A stretch of 10,061 nt of DNA from an uncultured Lachnospiraceae bacterium. Lineage in GTDB: Bacteria; Bacillota; Clostridia; Lachnospirales; Lachnospiraceae. The position numbers and the translations under genes are program-made. Below are positions 1 to 7,079 of this stretch, in pieces (the stretch's first letter is position 1; every line of letters starts with the position of its first letter). The stretch spans positions 3,931 through 13,991 of the forward strand of contig CAJUIO010000093.1 of NCBI GenBank assembly GCA_910586025.1, read 5' to 3'. Under the pieces are notes generated by a model, which was given only the letters and a program-made list of their open reading frames with translations, was not told the origin of the DNA and made no database searches.

Positions 1-3
1 TCT

Positions 4-1191
4 TCAAGAAAATTCTTGTTCGTACTGACCCACAATCCCCAAAATCTCCTTTGCGTATTCCGGATATTTTTCCGCAAGATCTTTGATCTCCGCCTGGGCC
101 TTTCCGGCAATCACTTCCTTATTATAGTCCATTCTTCTTCTCAGGGACTGCCGCCGGATAATCAGGCCGTGGCGGATCTCCACCATCTCCTTGCGGTCAA
201 GCAGGGCGGGAATCTGATGCAGCCAGATCATGGGATCCCGTATCTGGAATCTCCGGAGCTCATGGATCAGGTCCTTCTGGCTCTCGTCCAGCTCACGCTC
301 CGCCTGCATATAGCTTTTCCGCTCTTCCTTTTCCTCGAGATACTGCCGCCAGCCCTTAAGCAGCTCGCCGGCGCTTGACACGTTGTATTTCATATAGAGA
401 TATTCCAGAAGGTTCGTATTGTTGATATACCGGATCTTTACCGTGTTCTGCAGACGGATAATCTTGCAGATTCCGCTCTCCACCCTTATGATCTCCTCCA
501 CCGCGCCGTTGTGCCTGACAAAAATCGCGGTGATCGCTACGGCTCCCAGCGCAACCGTGGCAAGATAACCGATCTGAGTGTCCATCTCCATACCGAACTG
601 CAGAAATAGCAGGAGCAAAATGCACAGCACGACCGCCGCCGTGCAGACAACGGACAGAGAACGGGTGTTGTCAATCGTATGCCTCAGCTCGCTTTTCCGG
701 AAAAGATATGCCTGCTTTTCCCCGTCCAGCCTCTTTAGGTCTCTCTTCACAAGCTCCTGGTATTTCTCCGCCTCCTCGAGCTTGCGGCACCCCTCCTGGA
801 GCTCCTCCTCCATCCGTTCCATCTGCCGGAATCTGGCATCGCTCATCCGGTTCTTCCGTTCCAGATAGCCGGACTGCTGATGCTCCAGGTCGTCGATTCT
901 TCTTGCGTGCTCCTTCAAAAGCTCCTTCTCCTCGGGGGGAAGAGCGTCGATCTCCTCCATATCCTTCAGATAGGAGGTCACCATATTATATTCAAACTGC
1001 AGATTTTCAAGCTCCTTCTCCGCCTCCGCAATCTGTTCCAGACAGCCCTTGACATACTCCTGTCTCTGTCCTTTATCTTTGATCTGTAAATCATCCCGGT
1101 CATAGACGATCTCGTTCCAGTCCTCTATCTCATAGATGGGATCCTCTTTCGATCTCTTTCTCCAATTGATAAACTTCTTAATCAGGCCCAT
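4..1191 (-). CDS. Coiled-coil protein with a central two-helix membrane hairpin, function unknown
   Basis: I do not recognise a named family. The protein is 395 aa from the ATG at 1191. A short basic N-terminus (GLIKKFINWRKRSK) is followed by a long Glu/Lys/Arg-rich, probably coiled-coil region (about residues 40-172). Next come two hydrophobic helices (about 181-199, VVCTAAVVLCILLLLFLQF, and 207-225) joined by a short polar turn, then a second charged helical region to the C-terminus. With no signal peptide and only a brief loop between the helices, I infer that both coiled-coil arms are cytoplasmic and the middle is a membrane hairpin. The ATG is preferred over an upstream in-frame GTG at 1215, because that GTG overlaps the AGGAGG sequence at the preceding stop codon. 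It is the last gene seen of the four-gene operon, 27 bases after the TPR gene, and may serve as its membrane anchor. The stop is three bases from the window edge, so the operon may continue. Confidence 0.85.
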   Translation of the reverse strand: MGLIKKFINWRKRSKEDPIYEIEDWNEIVYDRDDLQIKDKGQRQEYVKGCLEQIAEAEKELENLQFEYNMVTSYLKDMEEIDALPPEEKELLKEHARRIDDLEHQQSGYLERKNRMSDARFRQMERMEEELQEGCRKLEEAEKYQELVKRDLKRLDGEKQAYLFRKSELRHTIDNTRSLSVVCTAAVVLCILLLLFLQFGMEMDTQIGYLATVALGAVAITAIFVRHNGAVEEIIRVESGICKIIRLQNTVKIRYINNTNLLEYLYMKYNVSSAGELLKGWRQYLEEKEERKSYMQAERELDESQKDLIHELRRFQIRDPMIWLHQIPALLDRKEMVEIRHGLIIRRQSLRRRMDYNKEVIAGKAQAEIKDLAEKYPEYAKEILGIVGQYEQEFS

Positions 1192-1197
1192 AGCTTT

Positions 1198-1204
1198 CCT
1201 TCCT
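1198..1204 (-). promoter_or_regulatory. Ribosome binding site that decides the start of the coiled-coil gene
   Basis: On the minus strand AGGAAGG lies six bases upstream of the ATG at 1191. A stronger-looking AGGAGG (1220-1215) overlaps both the TAG stop of the preceding gene and the first base of a candidate GTG start (1215-1213). It therefore cannot serve that GTG, and it is 23 bases from the ATG. The ATG with AGGAAGG is the better start and removes eight residues from the longest reading. Confidence 0.6.
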
Positions 1205-1218
1205 ATAAAAGGCACCTC

Positions 1219-2055
1219 CTACTGCTGCGCCACATTCTCCCTGTATTTATCCTTAAGCTCTGAAATGATTCCGTCGATCTCCTCATAATAGGATGCTGCA
1301 TTTCCCTCCTCTTTATAAATCCGCAGGGCGGAAAGCATCCTCTTTTCTCTTCCGGCCTCAAAATTTCCCCTGGCCTTCTCCATAAGCTTTTCCACCGCAA
1401 GAGAAAACTCATAGTATGTCTCATTCTCCGCAATAAAGGAAATGTATTCCCCGTCCCCGAGCTGCTGCCTCACCGCAAGGAGAAAGCAGATTCCCGACTC
1501 CCGGTTCCCCGAAAGCTCGTAGGCCTTTCGGAAATAGCGCGCACCGTTCTCAAACTGAAAAAGCCTGCAGCAGGCAACGCCCATATTGTGGTAGATGGAG
1601 GGACGCAGCCTCCCTTCCGTCTGCGGCAGCTGCAGAAGCAGCCTGTCGTATTCCGCCATAGCCATCTGATATCTGCCGTTTTTGATTAGGAAATCCCCTT
1701 GCTTTTTCTGTCTCTCGTACTGGGATAATCCTACATTATTTTGAAGCACCTCGTCAATCCTTTCCTTATCCTCCCGGGAACAGTAATTGACATAGTCCAG
1801 TATGGTGCCCGCAAAAATTCCCGGCTGGCTTCCCCTCCTGAACAGGGTAAAAAGCTGATGGCTCAGCTCCACCAGCCCGCATTCCTCATCCAGCCACTGC
1901 GCAAGCTTCTTATCCATTATCTCCGCGTCGATCATGAAGGGATTGCTCGCAAGCAGATAGCACAGCTCCTCCACACAGTAGATATTGACACAGATGCTCT
2001 CGAAAAAATAAGGCGTTTCGGCATATCTGCCGGTACACAGCATTACGTTTCCCAC
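1219..2055 (-). CDS. TPR-type helical repeat protein, third gene of the DUF5717/DUF5716-like operon
   Basis: About 278 aa, soluble, with no signal peptide or membrane segment. The N-terminal third contains an ordered block (CTGRYAETPYFF, then VNIYCVEELCYLL, residues about 6-36) that looks like a small conserved family domain; I know no function for it. The middle has TPR-like helix pairs, around residues 112-143 (NGRYQMAMAEYDRLL) and 152-185 (YHNMGVACCRLFQFENGARYFRKAYEL, split here as helices), implying a protein-protein interaction surface. The C-terminus is charged and helical. A longer in-frame reading begins at a TTG at 2154 inside the preceding gene. I reject it because GAGGGA sits eight bases before a GTG at 2055, just after the upstream stop; the ATG at 2043 is a further alternative. 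It probably works with the Hsp70-like and solenoid proteins encoded upstream. Confidence 0.8.
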   Translation of the reverse strand: MGNVMLCTGRYAETPYFFESICVNIYCVEELCYLLASNPFMIDAEIMDKKLAQWLDEECGLVELSHQLFTLFRRGSQPGIFAGTILDYVNYCSREDKERIDEVLQNNVGLSQYERQKKQGDFLIKNGRYQMAMAEYDRLLLQLPQTEGRLRPSIYHNMGVACCRLFQFENGARYFRKAYELSGNRESGICFLLAVRQQLGDGEYISFIAENETYYEFSLAVEKLMEKARGNFEAGREKRMLSALRIYKEEGNAASYYEEIDGIISELKDKYRENVAQQ

Positions 2056-2063
2056 AACAGTCT

Positions 2064-2069
2064 TCCCTC
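2064..2069 (-). promoter_or_regulatory. Ribosome binding site favouring a GTG start for the TPR gene
   Basis: GAGGGA on the minus strand lies eight bases upstream of GTG (2055-2053), in the 28-base gap after the TAG stop at 2084-2086. The ATG at 2043 has only a weak GGGA-type sequence before it. The choice between the two changes just four residues. Confidence 0.45.
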
Positions 2070-2083
2070 TTTCTTTTCCCTCT

Positions 2084-3394
2084 CTATACCAGAATTGTCG
2101 AAGTCCAGCCCTTGCCGCTTGACGGAAAGATCTCTCCAAAGCCCATATCCTCAATGGTCACGGTGACCCTGTCGGGAGCCGACATCTCCACATGAACCTT
2201 GAGCCTGCTGGTGTTCTTTGGCCTCTCCGGCAGTCCCTCCAGCACGATCTCCCGCTCCGTGGCCGGCTCTCCGGTAAGCGGCGTCACCTGAAATTCCACC
2301 GTGTTGCCGCTCTCCAGAATCACCTCGAAATCCGCAAAGGCCTCATACCAGCTCACTCCTCCGTCCAGAACCGCAAAGTAGGCCTCCTCGCCCCTGCGCA
2401 GCACCTTCATCCCCACATTGGATTTCAGCTTGTCCTGCCCCAGATAGATATAATTTCTGCCCTCCCGGCTTGGATCCAGCTTCTCCAGCGCCCCGCTGCA
2501 GGCTCCCTTGCTGTAGAGATTGTTCCCCTGGAACACTCTCCGGTTCCGGCACAGAAGTCTGAGGGATTCTCCCATCCAGTTTTCCTTGAAGCCGTCCCCT
2601 ACAAGAAACGCCGTGGAGACAATCCTTCCGTCCAGCTCCTTTTTCACCACCTCGCAGAATTCCTGTTCCAGAGTCCGCTTCCTCGCCTCTTTCTCCGCTT
2701 CCTTTCCCTGCCAGATGACTCTCTGTATTTCGGGATATTCCCGGCTGTTAATCACGACAACGTGGGGAGATGCCGCCCGGTTGCACTCCATGCAGATGCA
2801 TCTGAGCGGCCCGCTGTAATCAAAAATCAACACATTGTATTTCCACAGCTCCGCAGGCTGATAGAGCATATAGTAGTAAAAGCTCTCCACATGGCTCTGA
2901 AAAAAGATGTGCTTTGCCGAAAGTCCCAGGCTTCCCGCCACCTTGCCGAGCACATCCACCACCCGGGGATTCAGATCCTCCACGGTAAACATGTAGGCCT
3001 CCACCTGTTCCAGTGACAGATACATGCCAAGCAGAGAAAGGCTCCTTTTGACAAACAGGGTAAGGAGAGACACGGGGTCAAAGCTTTCCCCCTCCACGAT
3101 CACGTCCTCGCCCCTCTGGGCAAAGGTCAGAAGATTCTCCACCAGGATTCCTTCCTCCTGTCTGGCATATTTCAGGGCCTCCTTTCCGTAGAACCACTGA
3201 TTGACCCCGTTTCTCTTACACAGCACTGTGGGAATATTATACTGCTCGGTGCCCGCCACACAGGAGACAGTCTCCACCTCGCCGCCCTCCACGCTGCAGA
3301 AGCTGATCTGGGAAACAATCTCTCCCAGGTCATAGCCGACCACCACTCTCTTACCGTTCTTTTTTCCCGTCTGCTGCTTTTGGCCTATCAACAT
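2084..3394 (-). CDS. Hsp70/actin-fold protein with degenerate nucleotide-binding motifs, probable DUF5716 family
   Basis: A 436-aa soluble protein with Hsp70-like landmarks in order. These are a phosphate-1-like strand and loop (VVVGYDLGEIVSQISF, about 17-32), an N-terminal IPTVL...WFYGKEAL segment resembling DnaK's IPS...G..A region (54-74), a helix before the second lobe (SHVESFYYYM, 167-176), a phosphate-2-like LIFDYSGPL (189-197), and an adenosine-loop-like TAFLVGDGF (261-269) followed by VFQGNNLYSKGA. The C-terminal part (about 380-430) has beta-rich sequence ending in EDMGFGEIFPSSGKGW, placed where Hsp70s carry the substrate-binding domain. Canonical loop residues are altered: DLGTT becomes DLGEI, the DLGGGT loop becomes DYSGPL, and VGG becomes VGD. 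ATP hydrolysis may therefore be weak or lost. The DUF5716 assignment is from memory. AAGGAG lies ten bases before the ATG. The gene sits 36 bases after the large solenoid gene, which suggests partnership. Confidence 0.8.
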   Translation of the reverse strand: MLIGQKQQTGKKNGKRVVVGYDLGEIVSQISFCSVEGGEVETVSCVAGTEQYNIPTVLCKRNGVNQWFYGKEALKYARQEEGILVENLLTFAQRGEDVIVEGESFDPVSLLTLFVKRSLSLLGMYLSLEQVEAYMFTVEDLNPRVVDVLGKVAGSLGLSAKHIFFQSHVESFYYYMLYQPAELWKYNVLIFDYSGPLRCICMECNRAASPHVVVINSREYPEIQRVIWQGKEAEKEARKRTLEQEFCEVVKKELDGRIVSTAFLVGDGFKENWMGESLRLLCRNRRVFQGNNLYSKGACSGALEKLDPSREGRNYIYLGQDKLKSNVGMKVLRRGEEAYFAVLDGGVSWYEAFADFEVILESGNTVEFQVTPLTGEPATEREIVLEGLPERPKNTSRLKVHVEMSAPDRVTVTIEDMGFGEIFPSSGKGWTSTILV

Positions 3395-3430
3395 TTCCCG
3401 CCTTCTCCTTCCTGCAACCGGCCTTTTTTC

Positions 3431-6400
3431 CTAAATTGTATGAAAAAGCTCATCCACCATGCGCTCCTTCTCAAAATATTCATAGAGAAGCTTCTCCATG
3501 GTCTCGTCGTCATTCAGCGCCCGCCCGATAGAGATATCGTTCAGCAGGCTGTACTTGCTCTCTCTCTTTTCCCTGTCCGTGTCAGAGCGTCCCAGGGTGC
3601 CGCTCTGGGTCAGATATTCCTTTTCCCCGTCCGTCTCCGTGATATAGTACTGAAGCTTTTCCCCGAAGAAAAGGATGAACTGTCTGACGCAGATCCCGCC
3701 GAACATCTCTCTCATCTCTTCCCGGACATAGTCCCCATCGTCCGCCCCGTCCTTTTCCATGAGATAATGAAGCACGGCCTTCCTCCCCGCTCCCATCCGG
3801 TATTCGATCATGGTCTTATCCGCAAACTGCCGCATAAAGGCGATATTTTCCGAGTATTCCTTAAAGAACGGAAAATACAGATTGCGGGAGAGCATCTCCC
3901 GGAGGAAGCGCACCAGGAGACGGGAAATTCCCTCGTCGATCTGGCGCTTGTTCTCCGAATAGTATTTCACATAGGCGAGCCGGCATACCTCCGGAAGCTT
4001 TTCCTGCCGCTGTGATGCCTTATAGATATCCTGTATCACAAAATCGTCCGTCACCTTCTCCGACACAAAATAATCGTAGCTCTCCTGTGCCAGAAAGGCC
4101 TCCTCCACCTGGGATTTCGCACCGCCCCTTATATATTCCCGGAAGACCTCCGTCTTTTCCCCGATATAGGCTCCGCTGTAGAGAATCTGCACGAGGATAC
4201 GCTCGCCGATTTCGTAGGTGTCCACCCCGAAAGCCATTCCGGCCTTCCACAGATCCCGCATGGCCTTCACGGTTCCCTGGTAATGCTTAACCAGATAGTT
4301 CAGCAGATTATCGTCGTATTTTCCCGCATCAAAAGCCAAATACGCCAGCGAGGTCAGTGCGTCGGAGGGCTCCGCAAGGTCAAAGGCCAGAAGACAGCTG
4401 CAAAGACGCATGATGATCTTCGGATCTATACGAACTGCGCCCCGCCCAAGGATCCAGTCATAGGCCTTCCGGTACATTCCCCGGACCACCATGAAGCGGA
4501 CAGCCTCGGCGTAATCTCCGCCGCCGATCTCATCCGGGGCAAGCTCCTCCAAAAAATCGTCCAGCTCCCTCAGCTTGTCATTATCATAAAAAAAGTGGAG
4601 CAGGCTCATACGGATTTCCCATCCCATCTGTCTCGTCAGCACGCCGGAATCCGCAATCCGTCTCATCATCGGCGCATTCCCGCCGTTTACGGCCGCAACC
4701 GCCCTTCCTCTCTCGCAGAGCCAGATCTGAAAGTCGATATCCTCCGGTTCAAAGGGAGCCGCAAGAGGTGCCAGTGCATCCGGCGCAAGAAGCCTTTCTA
4801 ACGTATACTCCTCCTCCCTACAGAAGCGGTTACCCTTCATATCCTCGAGAAAAATCCTGCAGTCGCTCCCATAGACCGGGATGTAAGCCTCCCTGCTGCT
4901 TACCGTGTAGGAAAGCGGCTCCTGTCTCTTTTCATAAACCACGCTCACCCTGCAGATATCGCCTCTTTTCATCTGCAGCCTGTGAATAAAGATCACTCCC
5001 GCAAGGGATTTTGCCGTCTCCGAGGTGATCATTCCCTGTTCGAGAATATTCTGATACAAATACGCCAGCCACTTATTATTCCTGCCCCGCAAAAGCTGAA
5101 AGACCACGAAACGCTCAATCTGCTCCCTGTAATTCTCATAAAGCTCCGGGGATTCCTCTTTTCTTTTGTGCACGTAGGCGTACAAAAACGCATTGTGCAG
5201 GCTGTCCAGGGTGCTGTCAAACGCAAAGTACATCAGAACCATCCTGGGAAGAATCAGCCTGTCCGAAAGCTCGCAGGACATCATGTAGTATTCATACAGC
5301 CTGGTGATGCGAAGCTCCCGCTCCACTCCCAGGGCATACCAGTAAAAGTGTTCCTTTCCCACCCGGTTTCCTTTGATGAGCAGGGTACAGACGGCCCGGA
5401 GCGTCTCGTCCCCGGGTATTGTCTCGTAGCACTTTTTCAGCAGATAAAAGACGCGGTCCGAATAAACCTTCAACTTAGAGGAAAGATAGACGACCTGGGA
5501 GGCCACCTCCTCGTTCAGAAGATCGTTTTTCGCCGCATAGGTCAGTACCTGCAGCCCGAAGCCCTCAAGCTTTGTGAGCAGCATGACATTGGCAAGGATC
5601 AGATTCCAGGCCTCTATATAGATCACGGGGCTGCTGCAGCCGAGTCTTCCCTGCTCCTCAAGAACAATCCATTTTCGGGAAGGGCTCCTCCCATAATCCT
5701 CTGACAGGTACAAAAGCAGCCATGCGATCCGCCAGTTTTCCGCATTCTGCACAAAAATGCGCTCCACCTGTCCCGCCACCTCGTCCACATAGGCCTCGTC
5801 CCTGTTAAGCAGCGTGGTCAGATACAGGTAATAGCAGTACAGCGCCGCATCAAAACGCTCCGATATTCTCTCCTCCATCTGGCTCAGCGCAAATTCCGCC
5901 TCCTGATATCTCTCCTGAGTGATCAGGAGCTGTATCTGAAACAAACCGACGGAAAGATCCTTTTCATCCGTCTTAAGGAGCTGCTCCACGATCTTCTCCG
6001 TCTCCTGCATCCAGGATTCCGAGCTGATCTTTTTCATGCGGAATGCCTCGTAATACTGCATGAGCTCCGCAATCATGTGTTTTTTTCCGGTACGCTTTCC
6101 CGGCAGCCTCACGCCTGTGCCGGGTCCGCTGACCTGAAGCTTTATCTCCAGATTCGTGTAGGCATTATACAGTCTGATGAAACCAAAATTCTTTCCCGCA
6201 TGAAGACGGCTTCCGGCTATGTAAAAGGGGAGACGGAAGCAGTTTCCCAGGAAATCCTCGTCCCGGATCACTTTCTTTTCCAGAATCAGGAAGTCCCCCT
6301 CCGCCTCGGCCTGCAGCTGCGAATATCCCCATCCGTTCCGGTTGATCACGACCTTATACTCTGTATTTTCCTTTGGGTTTTCTATCCGGATCTCATTTTC

Positions 6401-6988
6401 CTCCAGGATAAACTCCATCTTCTGCTTTTTTTTGATTTCCAGCAGGAATTCCTCCACCTTTTGCGGGCCCGGCTCTCCCTGCACAAGTCCCCGGTAAAGG
6501 GTATAGTACTGCCTGTCAGGTCCCCGGAAAACCCGGGAGAATTTTTTTGAATAGAAAAGACTGACCGCTTCCTCAAAGCTGGTTCTCGCCAGATTCGCAA
6601 AGTGAAAAAGATTACTGATCGTTCCCAGACTGGATTCGAGCTCTTCCCCCTCTACCGTAACCTTAAAGGGAATGCTGTACTCGCCCCGGTTTGAAATGAT
6701 GTCAAATTCCCCCTGCAGCGTTTCTCCCTCTTCCATCTGTGCCGCATCGAACCGATAGGCTATTTCCTCCCTGGAGCCGGAAAACCGCCCGGTCAGGCAC
6801 TGCATACGCAGTCTGTTGGAAATGACTCTTCCCTCCGTGGCCTCCTTTTCCGGCCCCAGGATGGTAAAAGAGCCCTCGCAGATTTTTCCCTCCTGGACCG
6901 TCAGTTCAATCCTGCTGTCTGAAAAGCCAAGCGGCCCGGCCTCCTTATTAAATTCTCCCGCCAAAATCCGTTTTACCGCACTGTACAC
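3431..6988 (-). CDS. Large beta-sandwich plus helical-solenoid protein, probable DUF5717 family
   Basis: An 1185-aa protein starting at GTG, with GGAGG nine bases upstream, and the first gene of the operon. Two beta-rich, Ig-like stretches open it. One is about 20-115, ending GEFDIISNRGEYSIPFKVTV; the other is about 200-290, with FRLPFYIAGSRLHAGKNFGF. From about residue 302 it is almost entirely paired amphipathic helices of TPR/HEAT type (for example RYQEAEFALSQMEERISERF), interrupted by a beta-rich block around 660-730 (DICRVSVVYEKRQ...IPVYGSDCRIFLEDMKGNR). There is no signal peptide and no transmembrane helix, so a cytoplasmic scaffold is the simplest reading. The length and layout fit what I recall of DUF5717 proteins of Lachnospiraceae, whose function is unknown. 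It may hold the Hsp70-like and TPR products together. No enzymatic motif is visible. Coding-strand runs of 7-8 A occur at 6080-6086, 6426-6433 and 6542-6548. Confidence 0.85.
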   Translation of the reverse strand: MYSAVKRILAGEFNKEAGPLGFSDSRIELTVQEGKICEGSFTILGPEKEATEGRVISNRLRMQCLTGRFSGSREEIAYRFDAAQMEEGETLQGEFDIISNRGEYSIPFKVTVEGEELESSLGTISNLFHFANLARTSFEEAVSLFYSKKFSRVFRGPDRQYYTLYRGLVQGEPGPQKVEEFLLEIKKKQKMEFILEENEIRIENPKENTEYKVVINRNGWGYSQLQAEAEGDFLILEKKVIRDEDFLGNCFRLPFYIAGSRLHAGKNFGFIRLYNAYTNLEIKLQVSGPGTGVRLPGKRTGKKHMIAELMQYYEAFRMKKISSESWMQETEKIVEQLLKTDEKDLSVGLFQIQLLITQERYQEAEFALSQMEERISERFDAALYCYYLYLTTLLNRDEAYVDEVAGQVERIFVQNAENWRIAWLLLYLSEDYGRSPSRKWIVLEEQGRLGCSSPVIYIEAWNLILANVMLLTKLEGFGLQVLTYAAKNDLLNEEVASQVVYLSSKLKVYSDRVFYLLKKCYETIPGDETLRAVCTLLIKGNRVGKEHFYWYALGVERELRITRLYEYYMMSCELSDRLILPRMVLMYFAFDSTLDSLHNAFLYAYVHKRKEESPELYENYREQIERFVVFQLLRGRNNKWLAYLYQNILEQGMITSETAKSLAGVIFIHRLQMKRGDICRVSVVYEKRQEPLSYTVSSREAYIPVYGSDCRIFLEDMKGNRFCREEEYTLERLLAPDALAPLAAPFEPEDIDFQIWLCERGRAVAAVNGGNAPMMRRIADSGVLTRQMGWEIRMSLLHFFYDNDKLRELDDFLEELAPDEIGGGDYAEAVRFMVVRGMYRKAYDWILGRGAVRIDPKIIMRLCSCLLAFDLAEPSDALTSLAYLAFDAGKYDDNLLNYLVKHYQGTVKAMRDLWKAGMAFGVDTYEIGERILVQILYSGAYIGEKTEVFREYIRGGAKSQVEEAFLAQESYDYFVSEKVTDDFVIQDIYKASQRQEKLPEVCRLAYVKYYSENKRQIDEGISRLLVRFLREMLSRNLYFPFFKEYSENIAFMRQFADKTMIEYRMGAGRKAVLHYLMEKDGADDGDYVREEMREMFGGICVRQFILFFGEKLQYYITETDGEKEYLTQSGTLGRSDTDREKRESKYSLLNDISIGRALNDDETMEKLLYEYFEKERMVDELFHTI

Positions 6989-7027
6989 TTAAGTATCCCT
7001 CCGGATTCCTTTTCTCACTGAGTAGTC

Positions 7028-7044
7028 ATATACGATAAGTATAT
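7028..7044. promoter_or_regulatory. Palindrome over the -10 element, candidate operator
   Basis: ATATAC-GATAA-GTATAT is a perfect 6-bp inverted repeat with a five-base centre. It covers the predicted -10 and the start of transcription. A second, overlapping pair, GATAAG (7034-7039) and CTTATC (7051-7056), shares part of it. A repressor bound here would block the promoter. The region is AT-rich, so such palindromes can arise by chance, and the site is a candidate only. Confidence 0.3.
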
Positions 7045-7067
7045 CATTATCTTATCCTTTTTCGCAA
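7038..7067 (-). promoter_or_regulatory. Probable sigma-A promoter of the four-gene operon
   Basis: In the 91-base gap before the large solenoid gene, the minus strand carries TTGCGA (7067-7062, 4/6 to consensus), an 18-base spacer and TATACT (7043-7038, 5/6), the latter preceded by TGA as in an extended -10. Transcription would begin near 7031, giving a leader of about 43 bases that contains GGAGG before the GTG. No other gap in the window reads so well as a promoter. No terminator is visible between the lytic gene and this site, so read-through from the phage side is possible. Confidence 0.55.
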
Positions 7068-7079
7068 CAGGCATTACAT

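Noticed and set aside
1192..1215. GTG start at 1215 for the coiled-coil gene
   Set aside because: AGGAGG overlaps the GTG itself, leaving no spacing; the ATG at 1191 has AGGAAGG at six bases.
2044..2154. Longer TPR gene starting at TTG (2154) and overlapping the Hsp70-like gene by 71 bases
   Set aside because: TTG has no supporting ribosome binding site, while GAGGGA and GTG/ATG starts lie right after the upstream stop; the extra residues are an out-of-frame reading of the conserved C-terminus of the Hsp70-like gene.
2192..3016. Long plus-strand open frame opposite the Hsp70-like gene
   Set aside because: It is fully antisense to a gene with clear Hsp70-like motifs and its own ribosome binding site; the translation shows no recognisable domain and the frame is a codon-bias shadow.
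6099..6124. 7-bp inverted repeat CCCGGCA/TGCCGGG inside the large solenoid gene
   Set aside because: Short stem with a 12-base loop in GC-rich coding sequence, with no T-run and no promoter context; expected by chance.
6523..6548. Terminator-like CCCGG-AAAAC-CCGGG followed by a T-run on the plus strand
   Set aside because: The stem has only five pairs, the T-run begins five bases later, and it lies antisense inside a clear coding region; coding constraints explain it.
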